Source of the DNA: Sellimonas catena
Lineage (GTDB): Bacteria; Bacillota; Clostridia; Lachnospirales; Lachnospiraceae
Assembly: GCF_045063725.1 (NCBI RefSeq)
Contig: NZ_CP173695.1
Reading direction: 5' to 3' (one strand)
Length of the DNA: 64,000 nucleotides
Under the pieces are notes generated by a model that was not told where the DNA came from, did no database searches, and was given only the letters and a program-made list of their open reading frames with translations. Shown one piece after another: positions 35,641 to 45,546 of this stretch (position 1 is the first letter of the stretch; each line of letters starts with the position of its first letter). The translations under genes were made by a program, and so were the position numbers.

Positions 35641-35935
35641 TGTCTCCATCTTCCATCGTATGTACTATCGCAAGGGTAGTATTCACTTCCTTATCATAAA
35701 TCAAACCTTTGTCGGAGATGCCAATTCTTTTGATGGTATTCCCAAGCATTTTCCCAAAATAGTCGTCTCCGACCTTTCCTATAAAGGCAGTTTTATAACC
35801 CAACCCGGTCAGCATTGACAGCACATTACATGGTGCACCTCCTGGATTTGCTTCAAATACCGGATTCCCATTGGAGCTGTTCCCATTCTGGATGAAGTCA
35901 ATCAACAGCTCGCCTAACGCAACAACATCATACAT
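35495..35935 (-). pseudogene. 3'-truncated PfkB-family fructokinase
   Basis: From the ATG at 35935 (GAGGGCAAGC upstream) the protein reads MYDVVALGELLIDFI, FEANPGGAPCNVLSMLTGLG, KTAFIGKVGDDYFG and TTLAIVHTMEDGDRDF, a standard PfkB N-terminus. After about residue 100 the homology stops at about 35632 and the frame runs 44 codons out of frame through the fucO remnant. Two-thirds of the kinase, including the GAGD active-site motif, is absent. The start overlaps the end of the GPH transporter gene by 8 bases, so it was the next gene in this operon. Confidence 0.85.
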
Positions 35936-37304
35936 GCTTGCCCTCAACCTTTCTTTCCTGTATTTCCTTCACAATTTTGTTATATGCTTTCTTATTCAAA
36001 CGATAGAAATACAAAACTATCGCCGTTACGATCCAGAGTATCCCCGGAACTGTTGTAAAAGAATGTTTAATAATGGATAATATCGCTGCATTCTGCTGCT
36101 GGTTTGCAACATATCCAAACATGCTCAAAACACCTGCAAGTACAGAAGTTCCAATCGCCATTCCGATTTTGTTTCCCAGTGAAATAAATGCATACTGAAA
36201 TCCATCATTTCTGAGTCCGGTCTTCCATTCTCCATACTCCACACAATCCGGAACAATCGCATAGATCGCAGTATTAAAACCGGAAAAGAAAAATTGTGCC
36301 AGACAAGAAAATGTATAAAATGGAACAGGATTTTCTCCAACTGTAAAGAAGTACATACAGAACATACTAATTCCCGTCAACAGTGCAAAGATGGATGCAG
36401 AACGTCCTTTATTATTGGTAAGCCGAAATACCAGTGGAAAGCAGGCAGCACCAATAATAGATGGAAGAATAATAAACAAAGAATAGGTGCTAAATAACGC
36501 TTCGTTTCCCTCCACATAGGTAAAATAGTATAATGCATCCGCATTTCTTCCATAGAGTGTCACACCGAACAGAAATTGTCCTGCAAGAGCGATCATATAT
36601 GGACGATTGTTTGTCACAGTCGCTAACTGAACCTTTATAGAAATTTTTTCTTTCTCCGGTACTTCCACCACTTCTTTTGTTTTTGCGAAGCAGAAAATAT
36701 GACACGCTGCGAAAATACATCCATATAAAACAGCAATCAATAAATATCCCTTTTGATCATTTCCACCACCAAGCCTTCCAATAAGAGGAACCGTCACAAT
36801 ATTGATAATGCCAATCGCAATCATTGCACTGACAGATCGGAATGTATTGATTTTCGCCCGTTCTTCTATATTCTGTGTCATTGCTCCACACAGTGTCCCA
36901 TAAGGAATATTCACGCACGTATAACCTAATACAAGAATACAATAAGTGATTGCCATATAGATGACCTTTGCAGTGGACGACCAATCCGGATGTGCCCAAA
37001 ACGTCAAGATCAGTATCACGGCTGTCAATGGTGCCGCCACCAAAAGCCATGGTCTGTATCTTCCCCATTTCGTATGGGTTTTATCGCTTAATCCGCCAAT
37101 AATCGGATCATTAATTGCATCCCAAAATCGTGAGAACAACATCAGACCTGCCACCGCTCCCATACTAATTTCAAAAATATCTGTATAGAATATCATCAGG
37201 AAATTTCCCACGAACATCCAGCTGAAATTGCATCCCACATCTCCCATACCGTATGCAATCTTACTGATCAGTGGTACTTTTACGTTTGTATCTTTCTGAT
37301 TCAT
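35928..37304 (-). CDS. GPH-family sugar/polyol:cation symporter
   Basis: 458 residues, polytopic. The N-terminus KIAYGMGDVGCNFSWMFVGNFLMIFYTD and the motif DAINDPIIGGLSDKTHTKWGRYRPW are diagnostic of the glycoside-pentoside-hexuronide (MelB-like) symporters of the major facilitator superfamily. The second gene of the operon, 83 bases after the polyol dehydrogenase, and overlapping the fructokinase start. With a polyol dehydrogenase and fructokinase beside it, sorbitol or a related polyol is the likely substrate, by inference. Confidence 0.88.
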   Translation of the reverse strand: MNQKDTNVKVPLISKIAYGMGDVGCNFSWMFVGNFLMIFYTDIFEISMGAVAGLMLFSRFWDAINDPIIGGLSDKTHTKWGRYRPWLLVAAPLTAVILILTFWAHPDWSSTAKVIYMAITYCILVLGYTCVNIPYGTLCGAMTQNIEERAKINTFRSVSAMIAIGIINIVTVPLIGRLGGGNDQKGYLLIAVLYGCIFAACHIFCFAKTKEVVEVPEKEKISIKVQLATVTNNRPYMIALAGQFLFGVTLYGRNADALYYFTYVEGNEALFSTYSLFIILPSIIGAACFPLVFRLTNNKGRSASIFALLTGISMFCMYFFTVGENPVPFYTFSCLAQFFFSGFNTAIYAIVPDCVEYGEWKTGLRNDGFQYAFISLGNKIGMAIGTSVLAGVLSMFGYVANQQQNAAILSIIKHSFTTVPGILWIVTAIVLYFYRLNKKAYNKIVKEIQERKVEGKHV

Positions 37305-37387
37305 TACAATTCTCCTTTATCAATTACAAATACTGGCTGGCTCTACTTTTTCCTGATCCGGGCCGGTAATTGAAAAAATTTGTTTCC

Positions 37388-38437
37388 TTATTCTGTAATA
37401 CGGATAACAGCCTTCACAATATCCGCTTTATTATTCACACTATAATCCATTGCTTTCTGTGCTTCGTCCAATCCAAATATATCCGTTACAATCCCCTTCA
37501 GATTTACTTTTCCTGCTGCAACCGCATCAATCGCCATTGGATAAATATGACGGTAACGGAATACGGTCTTAAAGGTCAGTTCTTTGTCCAGTGCAAGACT
37601 CATCGGAAGTGTCATCTCTCCACTCTTGCTATATCCCACAAGAACAATATTGGAGCCTTTTTTTGCCATATGAATTGCCTGCCTTGTTGTAATTTCCGTA
37701 CCCGCTGTTTCAATTACCAGATCTACACCAGCTCCATCTGTCAGCTGCTTTACCCGTTCCAGTACATTTTCCTTTGCGCCATTAATAACTTCCGTCGCCC
37801 CCAGTTCCAATGCTTTTTCAAGCCGTTTCTCCATAATGTCCACCACATACACTTCCGACACTCCTCTTGCTTTCAATGCCATCATTGAAACAAGACCGAT
37901 ACAGCCTGCGCCCATGACAACAGCCCGCTGTCCAAGGTGTGCCTCTCCCTGAATCGCTGCATGGAACCCTACTGCCAATGGCTCAATCAAAGCACCTTCC
38001 AGCGTACTTACATTATCTGGAAGTTTGAAACACAGATCTGCTTCGTGAGCAACATATTCTTGAAATACGCCGTCTACAGGAGGTGTTGCAAAGAACACCA
38101 CATCCGGGCACAGATTGTAACGTCCCGTTTTACAAAATTCACAGTGTCCACAGGTTTTTCCTGGTTCCAAAGCAACTCTGTCTCCAACCTTTAAATGCTT
38201 TACATTCTTACCAACTTCGACAACAGTTCCTCCCGGTTCATGACCCAGCACAAAAGGCGGATTTACCACATAGTCTCCAATGGCCCCTGTTTCATAATAA
38301 TGCAGGTCACTTCCGCAGATACCCACATATTCCAGTTTTACCAATACCTCGTCATCTTTTGGATTTGGAATATCCCGCTCTTCAAATCCCATCTTTCCGA
38401 TTCCCAGCATGACAGCAACTTTCATCTTTCCTTTCAT
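37388..38437 (-). CDS. Zinc-dependent polyol dehydrogenase (sorbitol/xylitol dehydrogenase-like)
   Basis: 349 residues of the medium-chain dehydrogenase/reductase family. Catalytic zinc ligands are in GICGSDLHYYETG and GHEPGGTV; the structural zinc set is CGHCEFCKTGRYNLC; the Rossmann motif is GAGCIGLVSMMAL. It oxidises polyols to ketoses with NAD+, e.g. sorbitol to fructose, matching the fructokinase that once followed. AAGGAGGAAATAATA precedes the ATG. First gene of the operon, downstream of an AT-rich promoter region and the ROK gene. Confidence 0.9.
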   Translation of the reverse strand: MKGKMKVAVMLGIGKMGFEERDIPNPKDDEVLVKLEYVGICGSDLHYYETGAIGDYVVNPPFVLGHEPGGTVVEVGKNVKHLKVGDRVALEPGKTCGHCEFCKTGRYNLCPDVVFFATPPVDGVFQEYVAHEADLCFKLPDNVSTLEGALIEPLAVGFHAAIQGEAHLGQRAVVMGAGCIGLVSMMALKARGVSEVYVVDIMEKRLEKALELGATEVINGAKENVLERVKQLTDGAGVDLVIETAGTEITTRQAIHMAKKGSNIVLVGYSKSGEMTLPMSLALDKELTFKTVFRYRHIYPMAIDAVAAGKVNLKGIVTDIFGLDEAQKAMDYSVNNKADIVKAVIRITE

Positions 38438-38604
38438 TATTATTTCCTCCTTTTTATGTTACTTTATTTTATACTTAATTAAATAGTTTTATTATGTTTT
38501 TTACTTTATATCCTATTCCACTTTTTGTCAATAGTTCCTGGCAATCAAGTATTATTTCGTCATTATCTTCAAAAAGACATCTTACGTTTTAGTAAAACTG
38601 CATC

Positions 38605-38633
38605 AAAAAAAGAGACTCCTTTTCTGAAGTCTC
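38605..38633 (-). terminator. Terminator of the ROK regulator gene
   Basis: Minus-strand stem GAGACT/AGTCTC (38612-38617 with 38628-38633) followed by TTTTTTT. Confidence 0.75.
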
Positions 38634-38656
38634 CTGTAAAAGCACCTGCGTGCAGT

Positions 38657-39784
38657 TTATATCTGTTTTACAAAATTTTCAATTACTTCCAGTGCTGCTC
38701 CTAGCGCCGCTGCCCCAACCTTATATCTGCAGCTATTTACAAATTGTTGATCCTCTGTAAATGTATTCCGTTCCGATACTTTATTCCATAGATCCGGTAA
38801 ATAAGGCTCTATATAGCTTCCCACATATCCTCCCAGAATAATATCACAATCAAGGAGCATCCGGATATTATTTAATGCCACAGCAAGATAGCCTGTATAG
38901 ACATCCCATATATCTGCCACCTTTGGATCTTTCTTCTCCAATAGCTCAAAGAACTTTTCTAATTTTCCTCCTGCTGCATCTGACAAAATTGCCGCACTGC
39001 AATACGCATCCAGGCATCCTTTTTTCCCGCAATAGCATATCTTTCCATCCGGAATCACAGTCATGTGCCCGACTTCTCCGCAGCGAAAATGCTTGCCCTG
39101 TACGAGCCCATTATTATCAAAAATTGCCCCTCCAACTGTATTACTTAAAGACAAGTAGAAAAAACTCTCTCGTTCATCTGAACAAATTCCTTCCGCATAA
39201 GCTCCCGCATTCGCATCATTCACAAAACAACAGGGATAATCAAAAAAACTGCTTATGGAATCAAAAGGTATCATTTCTACCCCAAGGATATGCGAATACG
39301 TAATTAACTGTCTATCCAAATCAATGATTCCAGGAAAAGAAATTCCTATACCCAAAATTCTTTTACGGTCAGCATTGCTTTCATCCAGAAAACATTCCAG
39401 TTCCTCTTTCACCTTATGATAATAAGTCGGCTCATGGGCATACGGAAGATAAATACGCACATGCTTTAAAATCTCACCGGTAAGATTCGTAAGCACAAAG
39501 CTAATATGGTTTTTCGTAATATCTAATCCTACAGCCTGCCTTACATTTATCACAGTTGAGAGTGCCTTCGCACGTCTTCCTCCAGTAGACTGCAGTTCTC
39601 CGGTTTCTTCAATGAAGCCCTTCTCAATCAACTCTTTTGTGATCTGCGTCACAGTAGGAAGACTCATCTTCATATCATACGAGATTTCCGGATTAGAGGC
39701 AGTTCCACGCTTACAGATATACCTGAAAACACGATTTCTGTTTGCTTTCTTTACCTCCATATTTGTTGTCTGCTTTCTTTCCAT
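38657..39784 (-). CDS. ROK-family transcriptional repressor
   Basis: 375 residues. N-terminal winged helix (RNRVFRYICKRGTASNPEISYDMKMSLPTVTQI) followed by a ROK sugar-kinase-like domain with GIGISFPGIIDLD and the zinc motif GEVGHMTVIPDGKICYCGKKGCLDAYCS. This is the NagC/XylR-type regulator plan; such proteins release DNA on binding a sugar. It lies upstream of and in the same direction as the polyol operon, separated by its terminator, and probably controls it and itself. Confidence 0.9.
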   Translation of the reverse strand: MERKQTTNMEVKKANRNRVFRYICKRGTASNPEISYDMKMSLPTVTQITKELIEKGFIEETGELQSTGGRRAKALSTVINVRQAVGLDITKNHISFVLTNLTGEILKHVRIYLPYAHEPTYYHKVKEELECFLDESNADRKRILGIGISFPGIIDLDRQLITYSHILGVEMIPFDSISSFFDYPCCFVNDANAGAYAEGICSDERESFFYLSLSNTVGGAIFDNNGLVQGKHFRCGEVGHMTVIPDGKICYCGKKGCLDAYCSAAILSDAAGGKLEKFFELLEKKDPKVADIWDVYTGYLAVALNNIRMLLDCDIILGGYVGSYIEPYLPDLWNKVSERNTFTEDQQFVNSCRYKVGAAALGAALEVIENFVKQI

Positions 39785-39798
39785 GTTATATCACCCAT

Positions 39799-39826
39799 AC
39801 TTTATTAAAGTGTTTTCTTTAGTATA
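39799..39826 (-). promoter_or_regulatory. ROK gene promoter with overlapping palindrome
   Basis: Minus-strand -10 TATACT (39821-39826) followed about 10 bases later by the near-perfect palindrome ACTTTATTAAAGT (39799-39811) over the likely transcription start. A related ACTTAATTAAAT occurs at about 38473-38484 before the polyol dehydrogenase. A ROK operator is inferred. Confidence 0.35.
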
Positions 39827-39912
39827 ACATTCTGTCTTCCAGAAAGCAACTTTACCATACTGGCTTTCGTTTTTATTTATAAATTTGTTTTTCTGTCAGC
39901 ATTCCTGTCCAT

Positions 39913-40926
39913 CTATTTACAGTTTAAATAAGTCCGGAAAAACTGTTCCATTTTGTCAAATGGAATCGCATCCTTTCCGCCTCCATCGTACAGATCGGTA
40001 TGCACCGCATCCGGAATAATCAGTAATTCCTTATTATCTGCATATGGATTCTCTTTGGCCATCGCAGCATAGGCATCACGGCTGAAGTAACAGGAATGCG
40101 CCTTCTCCCCATGCATCATCAGCACCGCGCTGCGGATTTCGTTGCTGTATTTCAGAATCGGCTGATTCAGAAACGACATACAGCCGATGACATTCCATCC
40201 TCCATTGGAATTTAAGGAGCGTTTGTGATAGCCGCGGTCTGTCTTATAATAATTGTGATAATCTGCCACGAAGAACGGCGCATCTTCCGGGAGCGGATCC
40301 ACCACGCCGCCGCCCAGTGCGTAGCTTCCGTTTTTGTAGTCTACGATCCGTTGTGCATTCAGCGCCTCTTTCTTTGCATATCTGGCATCTGCAGAATCCT
40401 CTGCGTCAAAATATCCGTTTGCATTGACACGGGACATATCGTACATGGTAGACGTCACCGTCGCTTTGATCCGGGTATCCAGTGCCGCCGTGTTCAGCGC
40501 CATGCCGCCCCATCCGCAGATGCCGATGATACCGATTTTCTCCGGGTCTACGTTATCCTGTACAGAGAGAAAATCAACCGCTGCCTGAAAATCTTCCGTA
40601 TTGATATCCGGGGAGGCCATGTACCTCGGTTCGCCCCCGCTTTCCCCGGTAAAAGAAGGATCAAATGCAATCGTAAGAAACCCTCTCTCTGCCATAGTCT
40701 GGGCATAGAGTCCTGCTGCCTGCTCCTTCACCGCTCCGAATGGTCCGCACACCGCAATGGCCGGCAGTTTTCCTTCACTCTCTTTTGGCTCATATAGATC
40801 CGCTGCCAGGGTAATCCCATACCGGTTGTGGAATGTCACCTTCCGGTGATTCACCTTTTCACTTTTCGGAAATATTTTATCCCATTCTTCCGTTAAATTC
40901 AGCTTTTGAGTATCAGTCATGTCCAT
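39913..40926 (-). CDS. Alpha/beta-hydrolase, YcjY/acetyl xylan esterase-like
   Basis: 337 residues from the ATG at 40926, chosen because AAAGG is well spaced from it. GITLAADLYEPKESEGKLPAI, the oxyanion region CGPFGAVKEQ, nucleophile GICGWGGMAL (Cys-Gly-Trp-Gly where GxSxG is usual), and the late His in PDAVHTDLYDGG are visible. The nucleophile Ser appears replaced (GICGWGG), which occurs in the dienelactone-hydrolase-like/YcjY group. It is divergent from a LysR regulator that probably controls it. The substrate is unknown. Confidence 0.75.
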   Translation of the reverse strand: MDMTDTQKLNLTEEWDKIFPKSEKVNHRKVTFHNRYGITLAADLYEPKESEGKLPAIAVCGPFGAVKEQAAGLYAQTMAERGFLTIAFDPSFTGESGGEPRYMASPDINTEDFQAAVDFLSVQDNVDPEKIGIIGICGWGGMALNTAALDTRIKATVTSTMYDMSRVNANGYFDAEDSADARYAKKEALNAQRIVDYKNGSYALGGGVVDPLPEDAPFFVADYHNYYKTDRGYHKRSLNSNGGWNVIGCMSFLNQPILKYSNEIRSAVLMMHGEKAHSCYFSRDAYAAMAKENPYADNKELLIIPDAVHTDLYDGGGKDAIPFDKMEQFFRTYLNCK

Positions 40927-41036
40927 TACCATCCTTTCATTCTGTCTTTATTATATCTTCTTGTTTTCCCTGTCGCTAATGGTTATAATTTATATCGTGA
41001 TATAATTTTTTAGAATATCAGGAGGCAGAGATTGGA

Positions 41037-41915
41037 ATGGAATTAAAAACATTAAACTACTTTCTTGCTGTTGCACGGGAAGAAAATATGACACGGGCCG
41101 CCGAGCAGCTTCACGTCACTCAGCCCACTCTTTCCAAACAGCTGAAAGCCCTGGAAGAGGAACTTGGAAAGAAACTTTTTACGAGACACAGTTTCAGCAT
41201 TCAGCTCACCGAAGAAGGGATTCTGCTGCGGAAACGTGCGGAAGATCTTGTCAAAATGGCAGATAAAATCACAGAAGAATTTCATACTCTGGACGATATT
41301 CTGGGCGGCGATATTTATCTGGGTCTTGCAGAATCCTATCAGATCCGCCATCTTGCCGCTGTGATCCGTACCATGAAAACAACCTATCCCGCTCTTCATT
41401 ATCATATTACCAGCGGTGATACCGAGCAGGTTACAGAAAAACTGGACAAAGGAATTATTGACTTTGCCGTACTGGCCCAGGAGCCCGATCCTGCCCGGTA
41501 TCATTTTCTAAAATTTCCCGAACCGGATGTGTGGGGTCTTGTCATGCCTGCCGAATGTCCGCTGGCCGGAAAATCCGCTGTTACAGTCGATGATCTGGCC
41601 GGGCTCCCTCTGTTCTGCTCGGAACAGGGATGGAACCATGATATTGCCAGATGGTGCGGCAGTCGTATGGATGAGCTGCAACTGGAAGGCTCTTTCCGCC
41701 TTTCTTACAATGGCTCCATTTTCGTCCGGGAAGGACTGGGGTATCTCCTGACCTTTGACCACCTCATTGACACCCATCCGGACAGCGGACTTGTCTTTCG
41801 CCCGCTGAATCCGAAGCTCGAAACCAGTATCTACCTGATCTGGAAAAAATATCAGGTATTTACTCCGATTGCAGAACGGATGCTGGAAATGGTAAAAGAG
41901 CGGTTTACCGTCTGA
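41037..41915 (+). CDS. LysR-family transcriptional regulator
   Basis: 292 residues. The winged helix-turn-helix MELKTLNYFLAVAREENMTRAAEQLHVTQPTLSKQLKALEEELG is canonical, followed by a substrate-binding domain. CAGGAGGCAGAGATTGGA precedes the ATG. Divergent from the hydrolase gene with 110 bases between them, the usual layout for a regulator and its target. Its end overlaps the end of the convergent FtsX fragment by 11 bases. Confidence 0.9.
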   Translation: MELKTLNYFLAVAREENMTRAAEQLHVTQPTLSKQLKALEEELGKKLFTRHSFSIQLTEEGILLRKRAEDLVKMADKITEEFHTLDDILGGDIYLGLAESYQIRHLAAVIRTMKTTYPALHYHITSGDTEQVTEKLDKGIIDFAVLAQEPDPARYHFLKFPEPDVWGLVMPAECPLAGKSAVTVDDLAGLPLFCSEQGWNHDIARWCGSRMDELQLEGSFRLSYNGSIFVREGLGYLLTFDHLIDTHPDSGLVFRPLNPKLETSIYLIWKKYQVFTPIAERMLEMVKERFTV

Positions 41916-42816
41916 TCTCACTGATAATATTTTCGCGTATCATCTTCCGTGCCGGAATCATCACCGCCACAATGGCAAGCACCACATTCAACACCATGAT
42001 TCCGGCCAAAACCATGTTCGGGACCGTGGAGGTTACATGTAAAAACTGTACGACATGTGCCATGTAGTAATCCATGACTCTACGGAAAATGTAATGATAA
42101 CATACGAAGATCAATGCATCTGCCAGTAATCCATACAAAATACCTGTCTGCAGGATCATTTTGTAAAAGCCACTGTCCGTAATCCCCATGGCACGCATGA
42201 TTCCGTATTCCTTTCTCCTTGCTAGAATGGTGTGATTCATACTGTTCATGATGTGGAACAGGCTGATGATGAGCAGAATCACGGCAATGCTGGAGAAGAA
42301 AATCTGCTGCTGGTTCAGATAATTCCTCTGTGTCTCAATCGCGGAAGTATAATCCTGCAATACTGCTTTTGGGACATCACGAATCGTCTGCAATAATTGA
42401 TTACTTACGCTTGCCGTCTCTGCTCCTTCTGCCGGTGACGCATGGATAAAACTGTAATTCGTGATTCCGAAGTTTTCTTTCATCTGTTCATTTGTCATAA
42501 TGATGCTTTGCGCATTTTCCCAGACTTCCGTATTCAAGAAATCCTGTTCCTGAGCCAGCGGTCTGCTTACAATGGCCGCGATGACAAATTCTTTTTCTAT
42601 ATAATTTTCTTCCTTGCTCTGAAATTTCAGCAGGTCATCTGTATACGCCTCTGGCTTTGGAACCCGCAGCGTAATCGTATCTCCCGGCTTTTTCCCGTAA
42701 AAATAGTAATTCCCCTGGCCATCCATATTGGCCGTCACAATCACCTGGTTTTCACTTTTTATGGTTTCCGGTGAAATTTCTCCCTCCAGAACATAATCAC
42801 GAAGCTGTTCGATCAT
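41905..42816 (-). pseudogene. 5'-truncated FtsX-type ABC transporter permease
   Basis: 303 codons readable. It covers the end of an extracytoplasmic domain and then the FtsX C-terminal half: a helix near FFSSIAVILLIISLFHIMNSMN, the HTILARRKEYGIMRAMGIT signature and two more helices ending ARKMIRENIISEIRR. The family normally has an N-terminal helix and a larger outer domain, absent here. The upstream sequence is the end of a MATE gene in another frame (4-base overlap), so the MATE block probably arrived by a recombination that removed the front of this gene. No cognate ATPase is adjacent. Confidence 0.75.
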
Positions 42817-44186
42817 TGCCTCATGCGTCGTTCATCTTGACCGTTGACTGGCTCGGCTGGCTTTGCTATTACCTTGCGGTAAACGTAAATGGATATGATC
42901 GCAGTAATCACTTCCGTGATCCAAAACGCATTCCAGACGCCAACCGCTCCGAGAAACCTGCTGAGTAAAAACGCAGCCGGGATGATTACCACTACATACC
43001 GGCAAAGAGAAATCAGTAAGGAGGGCGTGCCTTTCCCCAGCCCCTCCAATGCGCCGGAAGAAGTAACAGAAACCGCCGAGACGATAAATCCGGCCCCGAT
43101 GATGCGCAAGGCAGTTTCCCCGGCCTGGATCGTCGCTTCCGTGTGGGTAAACAGCCCTATCAGCTGGCCGGGGATCAGCAGACATATCGCGGTTCCAAGC
43201 ACCATAATGATACCGCTCATGCACAAAACAATCTGATAAATCTGGCTGACTCGTTTGTGCTCCCCTGCACCGTAGTTATAGCCGATCAGGGGGCGCATCC
43301 CCTGCACAATGCCATTCGCCGGAAGATAGATGAAGGTCTGCAATTTGTAATAGATCCCCAAAACCAGAATATACACTTCGGAATAGGCAGCTAAAATCGC
43401 ATTGAGCGCCGAAATCAAAAGAGACGGAAGTGCAAGATTCAGGGTTGCGGGAATGCCGATAGAATACAGCTTGATGACCATCTTTTTGCTGGGCAAAATG
43501 TACTGCCTGCGGATATGCACGCGAATTGGCCGCAAAAGATAGACTACAAGGTAAATCGCCAGTGTCAGAGCCTGTCCGATGCCGGTTGCCAGCGCAGCGC
43601 CTTCAATTCCCATTTCCGGGAATGGGCCATAGCCAAAAATCAGAACGGGGTCTAAGACGATATTTGTGATGCACCCGCACATCAGGCTGATCATGGTTGT
43701 CTTCATGTTTCCTACTGCCTGGAACAGTTTCTCAAACGCCATGCTGACGGTAACAATGAGCGTAAAGGCGAACGCAACGATAGAATAGCGGACGCCAAGT
43801 TCAATGACCGCTTCGGATGAAGTGAACATCCGCAGGAAAACCGGCATGATGGCGATACAGCAGACTGTCATAACAACGCCATGAATCACGGCAAGCACAA
43901 GTCCCTGCGTGGCGGCCTGATCCGTTTTTTCATGATCCCCCGCGCCCAGATAGAAGGCGATCACTGCATTGATCCCAACGCCAAATCCAATTCCGGCAGC
44001 ATTGATAAAATTTTGAACCGGGTAAACCAACGATAATGCCGTCATAGCCTCCTCGCTGATCTGCGCGACGAAAAAACTGTCCACAATGTTGTAGAGGGAA
44101 TTGACCAGCATGGATAACACCATAGGCAGGGACATGGATAAAATCAGCGGTAATACCGGCTTTTCTTTCATGAAAGTATCGTTCAT
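42813..44186 (-). CDS. MATE-family efflux transporter
   Basis: 457 residues, about 12 helices in two related halves. The start MNDTFMKEKPVLPLILSMSLPMVLSMLVNSLYNIVDSFFVAQ and the GFGVGINAVIAFYLGAGD segment are typical of the MATE superfamily, sodium- or proton-coupled drug and metabolite exporters. GGAGGAATT precedes the ATG. A second, diverged MATE gene lies 22 bases upstream on the same strand; the pair may act together or simply be tandem. Confidence 0.92.
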   Translation of the reverse strand: MNDTFMKEKPVLPLILSMSLPMVLSMLVNSLYNIVDSFFVAQISEEAMTALSLVYPVQNFINAAGIGFGVGINAVIAFYLGAGDHEKTDQAATQGLVLAVIHGVVMTVCCIAIMPVFLRMFTSSEAVIELGVRYSIVAFAFTLIVTVSMAFEKLFQAVGNMKTTMISLMCGCITNIVLDPVLIFGYGPFPEMGIEGAALATGIGQALTLAIYLVVYLLRPIRVHIRRQYILPSKKMVIKLYSIGIPATLNLALPSLLISALNAILAAYSEVYILVLGIYYKLQTFIYLPANGIVQGMRPLIGYNYGAGEHKRVSQIYQIVLCMSGIIMVLGTAICLLIPGQLIGLFTHTEATIQAGETALRIIGAGFIVSAVSVTSSGALEGLGKGTPSLLISLCRYVVVIIPAAFLLSRFLGAVGVWNAFWITEVITAIISIYVYRKVIAKPAEPVNGQDERRMRQ

Positions 44187-44208
44187 AATTCCTCCTTCGC
44201 AGAATACG

Positions 44209-45546
44209 TTATGATTTTTTACGGTGATACCAGGCCATCATTATGAGAGCAACAAGCAAGGTGCCAGTTTCCGCGACAGGGAATGCAAGCCAGATTCCGT
44301 TCAGATGGAACAATTTGTCCAGACACCATAAGGATGGAACAAGGAAAAGCAGTTGCCTGCATAATTGAATTGCCATGCTGGAACCTACTTTTTCTGTGGC
44401 CTGAAAATAGGTGGAAATCATAGTAGAAAGACCGCAAAACAGATAGCTTGTCGCCATAATCCGCATAGCGGATATTCCAAAGGAGCGCATGGCTTCCGAC
44501 GCCGTAAATAATCCCAAAATCTGCGCCGGAAAAAGGATGACAGCCAACGTTCCCAGTATCATCATGCCGGTGACCAAAGCAGTTCCGTATCGGAAAGCGG
44601 AATGCAGCCGTTCGCTGCTCCCCGCGCCATAGTTAAACCGCATGACAGGCAAACAGCCCTGGATCAAGCCGTTTACCGTCATAACGATCAACTGCTGCAC
44701 CTTAAAATACGCGCCGAAGAAAGCGATTGCCGTATCGGAATACGCCACCAGAAACAGATTGACGAACGTCACCATAAACGAACTGAGGGCGTTCATAATA
44801 AAAGATGGCAGGCCAAAGGCAAAAATACGGCCGATCATCTGCTTTTGCAAATGAAAGCCTTCGATCTTTACCTTCACCTTCTGCTTTTTCCCCAGCAGCA
44901 GAGCCAACGCCAAAATCATGGACAGCAAATAGCCCGCGACAGTAGCCACTGCAGAGCCAAGGATTCCCATAGCCGGGAAAATGCCAATGCCAAAAATCAG
45001 AATGGGGTTGAGCACAAAGTTAACAACGACTCCTGCAATCTGGAACCACATGGGAGCAACCATATTTCCGGTGGCCTGTATCATTTTCTGGATTGCGATA
45101 TGCACCATATTTGGTATTTGCATAAACGAACATACGCTCATATAGGCGATACTCAACTGATAGATTTCTTCATTACTGGTAAATGCCCAAAAGTAGGGCC
45201 TCATAATCAATAACGCAAAGAGATTAAGTAACGCACCGATTCCAAATGCCAGCAGCAAACCGTGCGTGACAACCGTATCCGCATTGTCCTGTTCCTTCTT
45301 TCCCAGATATCCGGCAATCAGCACATTCACACCAACGCCAATCCAGATAGAAGCCGCATTCATCAGAGTGGTAATGGGAAATGACAGAGAAACAGCCGTC
45401 AGTGCATTCTCACTCAACTGCGCCACAAATGCGCTGTCTATCAGGTTATAGGAATATTGCAGGAACATGGAGATCAGCGGCGGTATCGACATTTGCCAGA
45501 TGAGCTTTCCAACAGGGGCGACCGCCATTTTATTATTGGTCTGCAT
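44209..45546 (-). CDS. MATE-family efflux transporter (second copy)
   Basis: 445 residues from the ATG at 45546, chosen for GGAGAGGAGGGAAAGT upstream; a longer reading to 45606 is unsupported. It has the MATE pattern QMSIPPLISMFLQYSYNLIDSAFVAQLSENALTAVS and GVGVNVLIAGYLGKKEQDNAD. It precedes the other MATE gene in the same direction. Sequence similarity between the two is recognisable but low, so they are not a recent duplication. The upstream nitroreductase frame runs 73 bases into its start. Confidence 0.92.
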   Translation of the reverse strand: MQTNNKMAVAPVGKLIWQMSIPPLISMFLQYSYNLIDSAFVAQLSENALTAVSLSFPITTLMNAASIWIGVGVNVLIAGYLGKKEQDNADTVVTHGLLLAFGIGALLNLFALLIMRPYFWAFTSNEEIYQLSIAYMSVCSFMQIPNMVHIAIQKMIQATGNMVAPMWFQIAGVVVNFVLNPILIFGIGIFPAMGILGSAVATVAGYLLSMILALALLLGKKQKVKVKIEGFHLQKQMIGRIFAFGLPSFIMNALSSFMVTFVNLFLVAYSDTAIAFFGAYFKVQQLIVMTVNGLIQGCLPVMRFNYGAGSSERLHSAFRYGTALVTGMMILGTLAVILFPAQILGLFTASEAMRSFGISAMRIMATSYLFCGLSTMISTYFQATEKVGSSMAIQLCRQLLFLVPSLWCLDKLFHLNGIWLAFPVAETGTLLVALIMMAWYHRKKS

